Shown in pieces: positions 48,546-62,624 of a DNA stretch of 64,000 nt (its first letter is position 1; each line of letters begins with the position of its first letter). Under the pieces are notes generated by a model. It was given only the letters and a program-made list of their open reading frames with translations, was not told the DNA's origin and did no database searches. A program made the position numbers and the translations under genes. The DNA is from Enoplosus armatus (Eukaryota; Chordata; Actinopteri; Centrarchiformes; Enoplosidae): NCBI RefSeq assembly GCF_043641665.1, contig NC_092183.1, positions 4,303,501-4,367,500 of the forward strand, read 5' to 3'.

Positions 48546-50926
48546 GTGGGGAATTGGACTGATGCAAGCATGCACACACAGACAAACACAGTCACAATAT
48601 TTGTTATTATATTAAAGCACAGCCAGTAGATAATTTATAACTTGTAAGCCTGTTGTCTTGGATATGTAGCCACAACATGATTCTCCTCAGGATGTCAGGA
48701 CGTGATGGATTCTGTCATCTTTCCGTCTGACAAGCAAGGCAGGTCCATACATGCAGGGTGGAGGTTTAAATGTGTTTATTTACTCGGAAGATCTATTTAA
48801 GACCCGAGCAGTATGTCCGCCTGAGCTTACCACCACAAGAAGACTCTGGACTCTGGCCAGCTGGACGTGATGCTTCGCCACTGCTGCAAATCACTTGAGA
48901 ACGTGTTGCAATGTGTCTGGTTAGCGAGCGATAGCTGATGTGCTCTGCCAGAAGCAGTTAGCACTAGCCGCTGCTAGCATGACGTAGCACTCTCTCGTCT
49001 CACAGACACTGTGGTGCAGGAGCATGCCGGAGTCTGCCTCTGCAGGCATAACGTCAGCGTCTGCTGACTTTGTTTCTGTTTTCTTTGTCAGGATGTTGGT
49101 TTCATTTTTCTGTCTTGGTTCATTACACAGAAATTAGATATTTCATTTTTCTAGAGGTTCGGGTTTCATTCCAGGAAGTTACTGTTTCCCTGTTTCTTTT
49201 CGGTTCTTGTTCACATCGATGATCATCACCCAGCTCTTTTTAGATTGTGTCTGATCTCCGTTGCCTTTGAGATCTGACATGGGATATCTGGAGTGTCACT
49301 GATCTGTATTTCACACAGGGAAAGTCAGGGAATATGTGCATTATGACACTGTCATGTAATACTTCGTTACATAAAGTGAGTGTTTTGCAGCAGTAAGCTC
49401 CGTCAGTCTGTAGATTTCTTTTTTGAGAGCTGGAAAAAAACAAACCAGGAAGGAACACTTTTTTATTTTTTTTTCAGAGCAGCAGAAGCTTTTTTTTGAG
49501 TAAACCAGATGAACTTGTCGACCTAATACGTAAACCAGAGTGAAAGGAGTTTGTTTGCCTTTCAGATGATTAATGCCAACATTGGTCATATATGCCTCAC
49601 CTCTCACTGTGTATTGCATTGAGTTTTGTTTGCAGGGTGAACTGTTTCTTTGTTCTCGGTTTGGGTGGGGTTGAGGGCACTTATGGTTGAGCTGTGATTG
49701 CAACAGGTCGGCCTACGACAGTTGAAAAATGCATGTAAAACAAATACTTTACACCAGTTACAGATACAATACATATCAATCAACATCACTGTTAATGGCC
49801 CAGTGTTATCTAGAAGGCCGATTGGCACCCGTTCGCTGGTGGTATTGATGCTAAATTTTAAAGAATATAATTACTTTTTTAGGGTTGCAACTAATGATTA
49901 TTTTCATTATTTTGATTATTTAATGTCAAAAGTAGTGAAGACATTTCTCAGAGCTCAAGGCAACGTCTTCAAATGGCTTTTTTGTGCCACCAATCATCCA
50001 AAATCCAAAGGCAATTAGTGCACAATGATATAAAACTGCTAATCCTTACAGTCTGGGAAAACCACTGAATCAGTAAATGGAAATAGTTCAGCTAATATAT
50101 GAATCGAGGAATTGTTTTAGCTTTACAACTTTTCATTCAACCGTTATTTGTCTGACCAACAGTCCAAAACTCAAAGATATTCATTTTACTATCATGTGTA
50201 ACGTAGAAAAGCATCAAATCCTCACGTTTAAGAAGCTGGAACCAGCAAATGTTTGGCTTAAGTAATCAGTCAATTATCAAAATATTTGCCGATACGATCA
50301 ATGAATGCTCAAACACTACTGTACTGTAAAAAAAAAAGAATCCTTCTCGCACACTTAAGCAAGCCACAATATAATTCAATGTATTTTCATAAGCCTGACG
50401 AAGAGCTGATCTTCAACCAAATGCGTTTAGAGGCTCTAATTGATAATTCATGTGATGTACATTCGCATCACTTAACACACAAGATGCTTTGATGTACTTT
50501 TTAATTCTACTTGATCACTTGACACTTGATTCTTGTAATCCTTTTAATTATGGCTATAAATATGTTACGCTCCCTTGTTAAGTATAGTTGTAGAACAGGT
50601 GTACTTGGCACACCAGTTTATGTAATTGTTTGTCGTGTTGTACTACAGACAAAAGCATGAATGACTAATTTGATAAGCACCTGGATCAGTGATGTCAGCA
50701 GATTGGTTCACTGTAAGGAAGTATCTCACTACTCAGATCTGTTGTGGAAAAAATATGTTGGTGCATCTCTAGGATTTGTAGTAGTTTGATACTGTTATGT
50801 GTATTCGACTGTGTCAATGTCCAGAAATGTATAATGGCCCTTCCTGTGTTGTGTGGCAGTAAAAAAAGAAAGTCTTAATTAATGCCCTAAAACTCTCTCT
50901 CATCTCTTCCTCCTCTCTTCCTGCAG
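48546..50926 (+). other. cnnm4 intron 3 (2.4 kb)
   Basis: Phase-1 intron from GTGGGG to a long pyrimidine tract ending CTTCCTGCAG. Apart from one reverse hAT/MITE-like element (49881-50305), I see no gene in it. Confidence 0.93.
49881..50305 (-). mobile_element. hAT/MITE-like element, reverse orientation
   Basis: It opens with AGGGTTGCAACTAATGATTA and TTTTCATTATTTTGATTATT. Inside it has GAGCTCAAGGCAACGTCTTC and CGTTTAAGAAGCTGGAACCAG. It ends near CAATTATCAAAATATTTGCC. Read on the minus strand, the landmarks follow those of the copies at 40722 and 60400. At about 425 bp it is longer than the others, with extra sequence in the middle. Confidence 0.6.
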
Positions 50927-51096
50927 AGGTGAACTTGTTCAGCCAGTCTCAGATCTCAGACAAGGTGCTGCTGCGAATCCTGCGCCATCCTGACGTGATC
51001 CAGGAGATCAAGTTCAACGAAAATGACAAGCGCTCGCCTCATCACTACGTCTACCAGAGGGGCAAGCCCGTCGACTACTTCGTTCTCATCCTGCAG
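50927..51096 (+). CDS. cnnm4: cnnm4 exon 4: CNBH domain, first half
   Basis: The exon completes Glu565 and encodes [20 protein letters not shown], then [14 protein letters not shown] and [15 protein letters not shown], ending in phase 0 at CAG|GTATGC (residue 621). This is the first helices and strands of the cyclic-nucleotide-binding-homology domain. In CNNMs that domain is thought not to bind cyclic nucleotides but to mediate dimerisation. Confidence 0.95.
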
Positions 51097-54000
51097 GTAT
51101 GCAGTGATTTTGGGAAGAGAGGGGGTGAAGCGTGACTGCTTGTTGCTTCAGTGTGGGTGAAACGGCAGGAGTCTGATCTCTAAAAGCAGATCGAAAGGAG
51201 ATCGGGCTCTTTTAAAATCTTCTCTCTTCACAAACTTCCAAACTGACTCCCACACTCTCGTGTATACGCCAACACATGTGCAAAGTAGGAGAATATCTAG
51301 TTTTACTTCAGCTCTCTGATAACTCACTCTTACATAGTCTCTGTTTCTATAGTCAATAGTTTGTATTTTTCTTTGTTTTGTTGTTTCTTGGGTGTTGAAT
51401 GTACCTCGTTTGAGTTTGAAAGTTCATTCTTGCCCCTGGAAATAGCAGCTGACAAAGTAATCTGAACACAGGGTCCGTTTAGTAGCTGTTCTGGAGCTTT
51501 TGATCGTGTCACATGATCTTCATCTGCAGATGGAGTTTGCCCAGTTGTCATGGAAATGTAGATATTCAAGTATCGGATAGAAATTACATTTTGTACTAAC
51601 GTTGACGTCCCCCTCTGGCAGAATTTTTATCACTTTGGTTTGTGACTAAAGTATATTAGCATTGATGCATTGTTACTGATCACCTCAAGGACTTCTCGTC
51701 CACAGTTGGGTTTGATGTTATAAGGTTTCAATAAAATCAGGGATTTGAACTCGACATTGTTTTGTAGCGAGCCAGTCCACAAAAAGAGTAAACGTTAGTG
51801 AAATGTTGTAAAGAAAAGGGGGAAGAATAATGACAGGCACATGATTTCCATAACACAGTTAGAAAAGAAACATTACAGCAGCTTGTCAGACCCACGTGGG
51901 GACACACAGCGATGAAATCTGGCACAATTTGATCTTGAAAATCAAGTTCAGATAATAACAAGCTGACGCCAGAATACCTTTTAAAGACCAGGTACATACG
52001 TGCAGCAGCCCTCTGACTCACACATCCCGCCCTCTAAATGTCACTCTCCCATTGCTTCAGCCTGGGTAAAAGCTGTGAGGCTTGGATAATGAGGCTGACC
52101 TTCCACACACACTCTTCCTCTTTCTTCCTTTTGACCCTTATCTCCACCTCCTCCTCTTCTTCTCTCCACCTGTCAAGTCACCCCCTCACCAAGTGCATCT
52201 GGAGCGTAGCGGCACTGAGCGGTCTGCCTGGTTGTTAAACGCGGCTCTAAACCACAGCTTGTGACAGATGGAGGTAGGCGTCGAGACACAGCGCCGACCC
52301 AACAGGGTCCCAAAACTGTTGATAAAGCAAAGCGTGTTGGTGTTTGAGTGTTTCAAAGCATTCGAAATAAAGTTGAGTCACTGAACAAGAGCTGCTTAAC
52401 AAAAACTAAATGATCTTCCAAGAGAACTGTTAACTGGCAATAATGATGAAGTTCTGATGTGATAAAGCGAAGCTCCGATACTCTCTCAAAGCCTGAAATG
52501 GCTGTTTTAAAAGTCAGTTAGTCACAAACACAATGCTTTTATCCTGATTTGCAACAGAAGTTGGAGTTCACCAAAGTATTTTCAAGAAAAATTTTTCTAA
52601 TCAATGTTTGAATGACGGAGGAGCCAGGCCCTGAGTGCCCCTGACAACAACACAAGCTTGTAGTTTGGGTTGGGTCCATTAGTTACAAGTTGAAGAAAAA
52701 GTCTCACCAAATATATATGAGAAATACAAAAATATAACTCCTCAAGTGGTGAGTTATATTTTACATATCAGTTAATGGAAATATACAATAGTATCTTTCT
52801 CTCTCTGCCCTCCTAAATCTGTTCCTCTACTGTTCCTCTCTGATCTCTCTTTGCCAGAGCTCAGCCAGCTTTTACAGCAGTCACTGTTAAATGAGATAAT
52901 ATAGTACACGTTAATATAGTTAATTTATGATTGAATCCCCACTAAAGCTTCTAAGCCCCTCTTTTCAACAAGCAGAATTTTGGATTGTCGGGACACAGAG
53001 TACTGCCCACATCAAAGATTTACATCAAAGAGTCTATCGAGAGAAATTAAGATGAGGAGATCAAGAAAATCTAAAACACTGTGTGAGTCTGTGTGTTGTT
53101 ATAACAACAACCCCAAAGGGTTTAAGGGTTTTAAGAGACCGATTTGGTGCAGTGCCAGGTGGTTAAAGTCAAACTCCAACCAAAATCTTTTCAAAAACTC
53201 ACCACTTCTAGACTCTGAATTTGGGAAAATCCAAAGAATGTGGCGTTTACGAGCTCCCGAGTGCCTGAGCCTCTCTTCAGCGCCATGTTCAGCTCCCCTA
53301 CAGCGCCAACAACGCTAGCTAACGTTAGCTTAGAAATGGGGTCCGCTAACGTCAACAAATGACAGAGATCTAAGTGGATCTGTTCGGTGGCTAGCTTCCC
53401 AAATTACTTCACCAGCTAACGTGATCCATGATACTAACGGATGTATTATGACAAACTGTGTTGATTTTAGCCAACGGCAAATGACATAATGGAGCAAAGG
53501 TGTATAACTAACTTTTGCTGTAACATAAGCTAAGGTTAGCCATCTAGCTGTAACTTAGCTACGCTGCATGGATCTAGCGTTGGTTGCCTCGTAATGTTAG
53601 CCGATGAAGTGATTTGCAAACAGCGAGCTAGTTCGTATCAGGAAGCCGATGGTCCAAATAAAATATAGAAACGTTATTCTAAATATGATTGCAAATCACA
53701 GTAAATGAGTCTGCTGTATGTCACTACAGAGTGCGAGCAACAGGATGCTGACTGCAGGTAGCTTAACGACCAGGGACCTTTTAACAGATGGATGAAGTCA
53801 ACAGTGTGTTCCACGTCTGAAAGGGGCTTCAGTAAAGGCAGGAGGAGGTTGAGGAAGGACGAGTGAGGTTTCAGACAGCTGCGACCTTGGACAGACAGAC
53901 ATGATGGGAGGAGAGCAGTGTTGCTGCTGCTAAAGGACATGCTTCACTAATTGATCCCCATTATATAAGATGTTAGTGAAGGGACATCATAGTCGCCTGC

Positions 54001-55225
54001 TGTCAGTCAGCAGCCAATACACTTATCCCAAACACACACTTACACACCCCCCACTTCAATCTCTACCTCCCTCTTCATGCTGACACACCGTAGACACACC
54101 GCTTCTGCACTTCTGCTGTATTCACTCTGTGTACATGTACACGTGCGCTCAAATCCCACAGGGTGGGAAAACTACGCTTCATTGTCTTAATCGCATCTTT
54201 CACACACATTTATTTCCCACACGTCGGTTATATCATTGTCCCCAAACAGTCATTAGTAGTCCAGTAATCCAGGGGATCACTTCGACTTTCTCCTCGCCGC
54301 TGGTCTCGGTGGGAGGCCGGATATAGAGGATGTTGTGGAGAGACCCCACATGTGGAGTAATCCGCTGGGACCTTTTTGGAGAGGGCGGCATTTAGTGTCA
54401 GCATGCCAGGGAGGGAATTTTCCACAGGAGAGAAACATACCGCTGCAGCCGGTAGTTGTGAATAGCACTGGATAGTGGGTGTTTAGTCGAATTTTAAAAG
54501 TAGAAGCTGAAGCGATGTTTCACTCTTCTGACGCTCTTTTTGCTTTCTGTCAATTAAAGTGTCTCAGATAATATCTCATTCTGGTAAAACAAGGTTTAAG
54601 ATCTTGGATAAATATTTAACTTTAACACAACATCCAGGTGATTCCAGGTGTAATAACCTGGATTTCTATATAGATACTCACGTAGACTATTTTCATTATA
54701 TCTTGTGCTGATGAATATTTTATTTCAGTAATTACAGATACACAGACTACTCAATTAATCATTAATTTATATTTCCTCTGAAGAGACTTGCCTGTGTGTA
54801 GACAACTTAGGAGTTTGTGTGTGCGGCTCATATTTGTCCTGTAAACAAAATTATACTCTCACATTCCAGGAGTGCTTATTTGGAAACATTGGAGGGGGAG
54901 AAACGGAGAGAGAAGGGATCGTGGAGAGGGAGAGAGCTTGTTTTAATTTGACACTGGTTATTTTGGACGTGTGACAACAGCTTATTGCTTCAGAAAATCT
55001 GTTTAATAGCGTGGTGTTAGTGTTAGTGTTAGTGTGGAGGGTGTCCTTGTAACTTCTTGCATGTTTGAGAAGTGAAAAAAAGACTGGCTTGCTCTACAGG
55101 AACCAAACCTCATGTTGGCTCCTGATGTGGAACTTTATTAGATTTTTTAGCATATCCTAATCTGAGGGAAGACATGGAGGACACGTATCTCACATCCAAA
55201 CTGTCTAATATGTATTATTGCGTAC

Positions 55226-55720
55226 CAGAGACTGTATATAAAGATGGACGACATGACAGCTCCCCAAAAGGCCCCTGGTGGCTGGCTGCAGTATAGGTCA
55301 TAAACCCCGCCCCCTCCATGTTAGCGGATGGGCCAAACTAAAAAAATCAAAGTACATGTCAAATCAACTTTTCCCAGAGTTTCTGTCATTTTAGGTAGTT
55401 GCTGATCTTTGTTCAAGAGTTCATTTGTCTGATGAGTTTGGCTTTAAATTTTTGTTTGATGCTATAAAAAGGGTCATGAAAACGTCATGATTGACAGCTG
55501 TGATGGACAGTGGTGCGCTCGTGATTGGGTCGGGCAGGGTGTATGGGCGGGACCTCGACACCGTGGCTCCACTTCCCGATCACTACTGCACAGACTTTGG
55601 CTCCAAGTGACGACACCAGAGCAAGATGGCAGCGGCCTATGTTGTGTACCGATACAGACCGGCCGTGCGGTTGACGAAGCTAGCTGCTTAACGTTACATT
55701 AGCTGCTGCGGGCATAAAAC
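55226..55720 (+). repeat. Dispersed teleost repeat
   Basis: GACTGTATATAAAGATGGAC and GACATGACAGCTCCCCAAAA, then GGCTGGCTGCAGTATAGGTC and ATAAACCCCGCCCCCTCCAT, then CATGATTGACAGCTGTGATG and GAGCAAGATGGCAGCGG, make a pattern I recall as an abundant percomorph repeat. It has no open frame. Class and exact ends are uncertain. Confidence 0.5.
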
Positions 55721-57008
55721 CCTCAAATCGCAGACAGAACTGTCAGCGGATGAGTTGCATTGTGGGTAAACAGGTTTTGAGAAAGAAAAAAGACGATATC
55801 TCTGCTTCTGTTTTAAAAACTGTCTGTCATATATAACAGTTTTAGAGTGCAAAGCTAAATCGATGGAGTATGATGCTGGTAAATACTGTTAATATGGAAA
55901 AGAGGCACTGAAAGATCAGAGCTGGCAGACTGACAGGTGAATGAATGTAGCAGAAACTCTTGACTGTGTGTGTGTGTGTACATTTACATGTTGGTTTGTA
56001 TTTTTAGCATTATGTGTATGTATGTCTGATGTGTGGGAGTCTAGTAGACTCATGAGAACTAAAAACCTCAGATACAGATAATTCACTGTCCTTGTTCCAC
56101 TCCTTTTATAGTGTGTGTATGTCTGCATGTGTGTGTTTTCCTGGTAGTGATCTGCACTGCCAGCAGACAGGCTGTTTGTTTATGACCAGCGTGATTCATG
56201 CGTCTATAAAGATGCTTTGTGATTCTCACAGAGCGGTCAGTCTACACAGGCAGAGTTCGGTCGCTGTTGTGTGTTCACAGGGTTCCTTCAGCTTCGGGAA
56301 AAGTATGTATGAATGTGTCGGGACGAACTGAAGGAATGATGTTCAGCTCACGTGCTAAATTAGCTGTGTTGTAGTTATTTTGTCATAAACAGGAAAAAAA
56401 AACATTTAGGATGCTGGGAGGCTGCTGAGGCTTATAAACCGTCATCATACCTTTTTGTTTTTTCCCTTATTTGTTGTTGTTGTTTGTAAGTTTCCTGGTT
56501 GACACTCTTTCCTGCATGTTGATGAGGTTGTTGTATGATGACCTGCAGGCTCTCCAGATAGCAATTATCCATTTATTTACCATCAATTTTCAATGATAAG
56601 TTGATGTCTTCAGACTGTTTATTATATGTGACCTACACACAACCCTTTCCAAAAGTTTCTAAAATGTATAATAATGTGAAACTGAGAAACTCGTATTTAA
56701 GAAGCCGCAGCCAAACAATCAACAGCATTATCACGGATGAATGTTCCGTGCGTGGTCGATCATTTAAACGCCGTTAGCTGTTGTTGCATTCCAGGATAAT
56801 TAGGTCATAACATATTTGTGAGCAACTCTTCCTGTTGTGGACAAGAGCTGGAAAAGTGTCAGTCCTGTGAGAATAAGAAATATTCTTGGACTTAAAAGGA
56901 GGCAGCAGTAACCTCACACCACCGACGGGCTTTATATTGATGTACGTTCACGCTGACTCACACTGTTACATCTCACTGAAGAAATCTGTGTTTGTGTTAT
57001 TGTGTTAT

Positions 57009-57034
57009 TGTGTGTGTGTGTGTGTGTGTGTGTG
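57009..57034. repeat. (TG)n microsatellite
   Basis: Uninterrupted TG dinucleotide run of about 13 units. Confidence 0.93.
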
Positions 57035-57171
57035 ACAACATAAATGACTCAGTGACTTTGCACAAACTGTTGAAGGAAACTGTCCAGTTTGACATCAGCC
57101 GTTAACTGAAGTCAGCGGTTCATTTTATGACAAACACACGGTCACAAACCACTAAACACTGAGGCTGGTGG

Positions 57172-57241
57172 CGCACACACAACCCCACACACACAACCAC
57201 ACACACACACAACCCCACACACACAACCCCACACACACAAA
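57172..57241. repeat. CA-rich minisatellite
   Basis: About four units of ACCCCACACACACA-type sequence of slightly different length stand in tandem. It is distinct from the pure CA run 100 bp further on. Confidence 0.85.
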
Positions 57242-57339
57242 CAGGCGGTTACAGGCGGGGCCCCCTACTGGTTATAATAAGTTATTTACAAACCTGTGTC
57301 AGTGATTCCTCAGTCCTGTGCAGGAGCTCATTACAGCTT

Positions 57340-57367
57340 CACACACACACACACACACACACACACA
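57340..57367. repeat. (CA)n microsatellite
   Basis: Uninterrupted CA dinucleotide run of about 14 units. Confidence 0.95.
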
Positions 57368-59869
57368 GCCAGTTATAATACACACACGATTGGCCTTCTC
57401 CAGCACTCACATGGAGGCTCTGTTCCAATACTTTCATCTTGTTATCCCTCCTTGTTAATGTCTGTAAGGCCCAGTTCCAGCACTTTTTCTGATGGATGCT
57501 TCCGTGTTTACCGACCTCAGACTTCAAAACTGTGACTTATGGTACACTTATAACACTACTTTTCCTTAGTATACTTCAGTTTATTGCAGTTTTTATTAAA
57601 AAGCACTCTATTTTGAATATTAAAAACAAGGTGGAAACTGGATGTGAGAATATCAGTCACAGTTTTCTCCTGTTGTTGGCTTTTTATTGTCAATTCTGTT
57701 AATCAGATTTATTTCTTGTTTGTGGTTTGATCATCTTTAAATAGTTATTTAAATAATTATTGGGAATGTTTCTCTTCCCATGGTGCTGTTTGTCTTATTG
57801 ACAGTTGATCGCTAATCCCTGAGATAAGTTGTTGTTTTAAGTGAGTATGTGTGATGTTTATTATGTATATGCAGACTTTTTATATGGCATTCGAAAGTCA
57901 CTTAGCCGAAATATTGCTGTTAAATTATCTATAAAAAAAAAAGACGGCGGAGAACAAAACACGATCCAGATGATTATACAGGCAGGTTTTAAACAAACCC
58001 CCAGACTGTTTAAACTTATTTGGAAGACAAAACAAAGGCAAACGGTATAATTATTCCCCAAATTGTCGCTGTAAACATCCGTTTACTGAAGAACTTTCAG
58101 GTGGGCTCTGGTTCAGTTTTGCCTTCAAATAAAGTGATTTAAATATTCTGGCTAAAATGTTGGCTTGTTTAAAACTGAACATAGGCCCTATTTCAGGACT
58201 TTGAACTGTCATTCCTCCTCTAATGCCGTTTACTTTTACTGAGCCCCAGGCCTCAGTTGTCATTTAAACAAGCTTTCTTCTCTCACCTCCCTCCCTCAGG
58301 GCTCTGCTATAATACTTCACTGACTCCATTTTTTCCCCAATCATGCTTTCATGGCTTTACCTTTCTGCCTTCATTAACCTTGATTTGTTTTATCCATCCT
58401 GAGCATGCCTCCTCTTTAGCCGTCACAGTCCAATAATTAATGATCTCCCAAGGTCACAAAGAGGGTCACGTCTGATCGTTGTCATACATCAGCGCCTTGA
58501 TGTGTGTCGGTTTGACGGATAGAGACTTCAGCGAGGGACACAAAGTTCTCGCTCACGTTGTTGATGAGTCATAAAGCAAAGTTGAACTTTGGCTAAGACC
58601 CACCTACAGTGCAGGTCCAGAAACTCACACTCATGTTGAACTTTGAGCTGAAGCACAGCTCTGAGTTGGAAATGAGTAAAAGACGGAGCTCTACTACTGT
58701 AATGAAGTACCATGTATTCTGAGGTTTACCACCATGCTCATCATGTCTGCTTATATGCTCACTGGAAGCTTCTTTGCTGTTTTACGTTACCTTAGCTCTG
58801 GTTACAGTTAGTTGTCCACCGCTACATTGCTCTGGATTTTGCACCAGTGAACTATCCAGTACATATTCCAGTACTATCCAGATAGACTACAGTTGCAAAG
58901 TCTGACCTTCCTTAATTCAAGTTTGAAGCAGATTTTATTGCAGATGTTTTAGACTGAGACTGCAGAGGCTGTGAAGTGAAATCCTCCTGCACACTCCACT
59001 TATTTCTGATATCAGACATAAGAAATAAAAATGATAAAAGACTGTGACCAGGGTGGCTTCTCTGTAATATAGTATGACCCACCCAAGGCCTATTTTTTAA
59101 TAAAAGTTCCCCAATGTTGGTGCAGTATATTGTATAAGTGTTGGCAGGCTGCACTGTCAGTGCAGATCTGGGAAAACTGGTCTGACCGGAGCACCGGCAG
59201 GCTTTACACCTCTCACTCCTGTCCTCCGCCTCCCTCTGTTTCTATTCTTTCTCTCCTCCCCCCCCCCCGTGCCTCCCTTTTGAATTGAACACCAGCCGTG
59301 CAGCAGCGCGGACGGCTGCAAATCTCCAGAAGTCGGCCTTCGGCATGCTCGCGAGGCTTTGTATGTTGAGTTCTTTGCGTATGTGCGTGTGTTACAGGGT
59401 AAGTATTCGACCCCCACATACACGCAGAGAGTGGACCATATGTTGAGAGGTGATTAGCATCTTTCCAAATCAGCTGATATACTTTAGGTGGCATAAAGCT
59501 GGACAGAGCCAAGGAGGTTTAACCTTTGCATTAAGTGTCAAGTGAAGTCACGCTGCTGTAAACCTGCCACACTTGGAGCGGCAACAGTAGAGTAGATGTA
59601 GGATCATGGAGGAGACATTCAATGGACCTTTCCATTAAAGTAGAAAAGCCAGAAGAGGTTTGCGGTGAGGGTCTGCTCCTCTTTCAGCAGCATGTTGTCC
59701 TTGATTAGGCATTTGACCTCTGATTACTCAGCAGCCAGAGGGAGACGTGTTTGTCCTGAGCAGGTGTGAATACTGGATGAATTTAGACCAGTGCGTTGCA
59801 GCAAAGCCATTCATGCTCAGTGATTTTACCTTTTACAATAAAGATTAAATATATATATATATTTTGCAC

Positions 59870-60080
59870 GTCTGACCGTCCTGGGAGAGGGATCCCTCCT
59901 CTGTTGCTCCTCCTGAGGTTTCTTCCATTTTTCCCAGTTTAAAGGTTTTTAAAGTTTTTCCTCATCCGAATCGAGGGTCTAAGGACAGAGGGTGTTACAT
60001 GCTGTGCAGATTGTAAAGCCCCTTGAGACAAATTTGTGATATATGATTTTGGGCCATATGAATAAAACTGCCTTGACTTG
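59870..60080 (+). mobile_element. Fish non-LTR retroelement 3' end
   Basis: The series GTCCTGGGAGAGGGATCCCT, CTGAGGTTTCTTCCATTTTT, GAGGGTCTAAGGACAGAGGG, TTGTAAAGCCCCTTGAGACA and ATATGAATAAAACTGCCTTG matches, from memory, the conserved 3' region of a very common teleost retroelement ending in AATAAAATTGACTTG. Only this tail is present, as expected for 5'-truncated copies. LINE or SINE status is not settled. Confidence 0.65.
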
Positions 60081-60399
60081 CATCTCCACACGCTGGGAGC
60101 TGAGCGATGACAGATGGAAGGATTGCCCTTATTAAGGAAATATGTTTTCACTTCCTGCACAAAAACAGCTCAAGAATCAAATCTATTTTTGAACATCAAA
60201 GCTTGTTCATGAAACACAGAAGAAACCAGAGAGCAGAGAGAGTATGCACACATTTTTTTACCTGGACACACACCAACCTCTAACCGCCATTTTACTTCCT
60301 TAATGTGACTTTACAACGATGTGATTTTCTGTTCATTCATGACATTTCTCTCCACTGGACACATCAATATGTATAGACAGGCTGCTGCCAATAAGTTGA

Positions 60400-60645
60400 T
60401 TTGAATAATCTGTCATTGGTGAAGTTATTTATCAAGAAAAAAACAACAAAAATGTATTTGAAATGTGAGGATTTGCTCATTTCCCTGTTTCATATCACCA
60501 TCAATTAAATATTTCTGGGTTTTGCGCTGTTGGTTGGACAAAAAAAAGCTATTTGAAGACATCACCTTGAGCTCTGAGCACTTGTGATAGGCATGTTTCA
60601 TGATTTTAGGAGACATTTGATAGATGAAACAATCAATTGAACCCT
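60400..60645 (+). mobile_element. hAT/MITE-like element copy
   Basis: It contains GAAATGTGAGGATTTGCTCA, TTCTGGGTTTTGCGCTGTTG, GGACAAAAAAAAGCTATTTG and AAGACATCACCTTGAGCTCT, in the order of the copy at 40722. It ends near GAAACAATCAATTGAACCCTA, so the right terminal motif is decayed. Confidence 0.6.
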
Positions 60646-62384
60646 AGAGAGAGAAAGTGCTATTCTCAGAGCCTCAAAATGGTAGATTACTTTTTCATCA
60701 TTGCCGTTACAGAGCGAGCAGTGAGTGAAAATGACACATTTTTTAGCGTTCACTGGTTGTTTGGATGATATCAGGCAAACACAACTGATTCTTATGAGAA
60801 AAATAAAGCAGCAACAAAAAGTCCAACTTGTGCTTTACGTGTATCTGCAGGGTCAGAGTAGCGTTGATGTCGAGTGGAGTTTAGTTCTGATCGGTTCTGA
60901 CATCGGTTGTGAAGCGCTCGCTGTTAAGCTGCAGGGAGATGCTGTGAGCTTAATTCAGCGCAGCGTCTGTGATGGGAGCAGCCTACTTGGTAACTTCAGT
61001 GACAGATACACTCGCACCCCCACCCCCTCCTGTAATATCCATATTTCTAAATTGGCATGCATCCCTAAAATAGCACGAGGGATGGTTACATCACAGCGTT
61101 TATGTTTGTAAATGGCCGATCGCTGTCATTACAGGACGTCTTAAAGAGAAATGTACTCTGAGCTAAATAAGGACCCTTTTATGTCAAATATCATGTTGTC
61201 TTCTTGTTGTTGAGTTCAAGGACCGTGTTTGTTAATGATCTGTGAGTGTGGAATGATAAACCTCAGCTATCAGCTGGTTTTACATACTGTTTACAACCTT
61301 CAATGCCTCAAACTCTTAATTCTCCCTGAAACTTCACCACAAAATCCTCTAAATTTAGAAACTTGCATTTTAGGATGTCACATGTTTATTCTCTTTCTGC
61401 TTGTTCCAGCTCGCAGGCTGAGTGAAATATTAACCTAAGATGTGATGTGATTTTATGGCTGCACCGCGACATCAAATGGAAATATTCTCCATGTTTTGTT
61501 TATACATATAGAACACATCCCTGCAGCCCATCCTTGCATATTTGATATGTTTTGGAAACCTTAAAATCCTGGATTTAAATTCAAATCATATATGTTTGAG
61601 GAGCTCTTGGCAGCACAACATGACTTTCATGTAGTAGGTTCTGCAGAGGAGTAACTCATGATAAAATGACTAAAATGACAGTGGACCCTGGAATTAAACA
61701 TTGTAAAGTGACTTTCCTGATTTAATCGTCACTGTTGGATACAGTGAGCTCCCTGCACTTGTCTTGTTTGTCCTTTCTCTTTTGTCTCCCTTTTATTTTA
61801 CCACCTGTTCTGCTTTCATCAGCCCAGCCCCTGTGTGGGGAGGGTGGAGGGATGGAGGGAAGGAGGGATGACAGTGTGGATTAACTGTGCTGTGTTGTTG
61901 CTGCAGTTCACACATTCCAGTGGGCCGATTCAGGCCAACTCACTGTACCAACACAGAGGCCTCCTTAACCCCCTTCTGTCCCCTCACCCCACCCCCATCT
62001 CCCTCTCTGGCTCTAATGTCTCCATCCCTCATCTATGCAACCTTCACGTGATTGATTTTAGTTTGGCAAAGTATCTCGAGCAGGCCGGCCTCCCTCCTGT
62101 CCTCAGTTGCATCACATCGCCCCCCTGCAGCCACATCTCTTTTCATCTTTGTGAATTCATAGAGTGTCTAATCAAGGCCAAAGTAAACATGTTTCCTCCC
62201 ACAAATGATGCAGAGCCTCTACAGAGGACAACCACTTAATAAATACTGTACGTCACCTTGATTTGACCTGTGATTGCACCCCCCTCTAGAGGCCAAACTG
62301 AGTAATTTCATAAAAACTGGAAGTAAGGGTTACAAGGCAGAAGTAGTAATCATCCAGTCCGGTGTTGTCTGGATCTGTTTGATG

Positions 62385-62470
62385 GTCAGATGTCAGGATT
62401 TGATGGTCTTCTTTGTCATAAATGATAAATGGTAAACTGAATATCTGTAGGCTAATCATATGTTACAGTC
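62385..62470 (+). mobile_element. Short hAT/MITE-like fragment
   Basis: CAGGATTTGATGGTCTTCTT followed by GTCATAAATGATAAATGGTA and AACTGAATATCTG matches the middle of the family only. The right half continues into unrelated sequence shortly before exon 5. Confidence 0.45.
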
Positions 62471-62624
62471 CCAGTTCTGTTATGATGTGATGTGATTCAA
62501 AAATGTAATTCACATGAAGTCTGCAGAGTAAATCCCACCTGTAATACATGAATGTTGTTGTTGCTGTCGCAGCTGTAATTTCTCACACAACATCCATGTT
62601 TGTGTCTGTTGTTGTCTTTTTCAG

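Larger units (their letters stand above)
51097..62624 (+). other. cnnm4 intron 4 (11.5 kb)
   Basis: Phase-0 intron from GTATGC to acceptor TGTCTTTTTCAG. It holds dispersed elements, CA/TG repeats and a CA-rich minisatellite (separate entries). The stretch 53240-53640 contains several GCTAACGTTAGC-like words that are frequent in fish transposons. I could not delimit an element there. No additional coding exon or antisense gene is supported. Confidence 0.9.

Noticed and set aside
53240..53640. GCTAACGTTAGC-rich stretch as a defined transposon
   Set aside because: The words are suggestive of fish transposon remnants, but I could not find ends, an inverted-repeat pair or a coding remnant.
60725..61111. 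128-residue plus-strand frame in intron 4
   Set aside because: It has no recognisable domain, no start context and no splice signals, and low-complexity parts. It is consistent with chance.
61835..62239. 134-residue plus-strand frame in intron 4
   Set aside because: It is composition-driven (proline/serine-rich from CT-rich sequence), with no family resemblance and no splice support.
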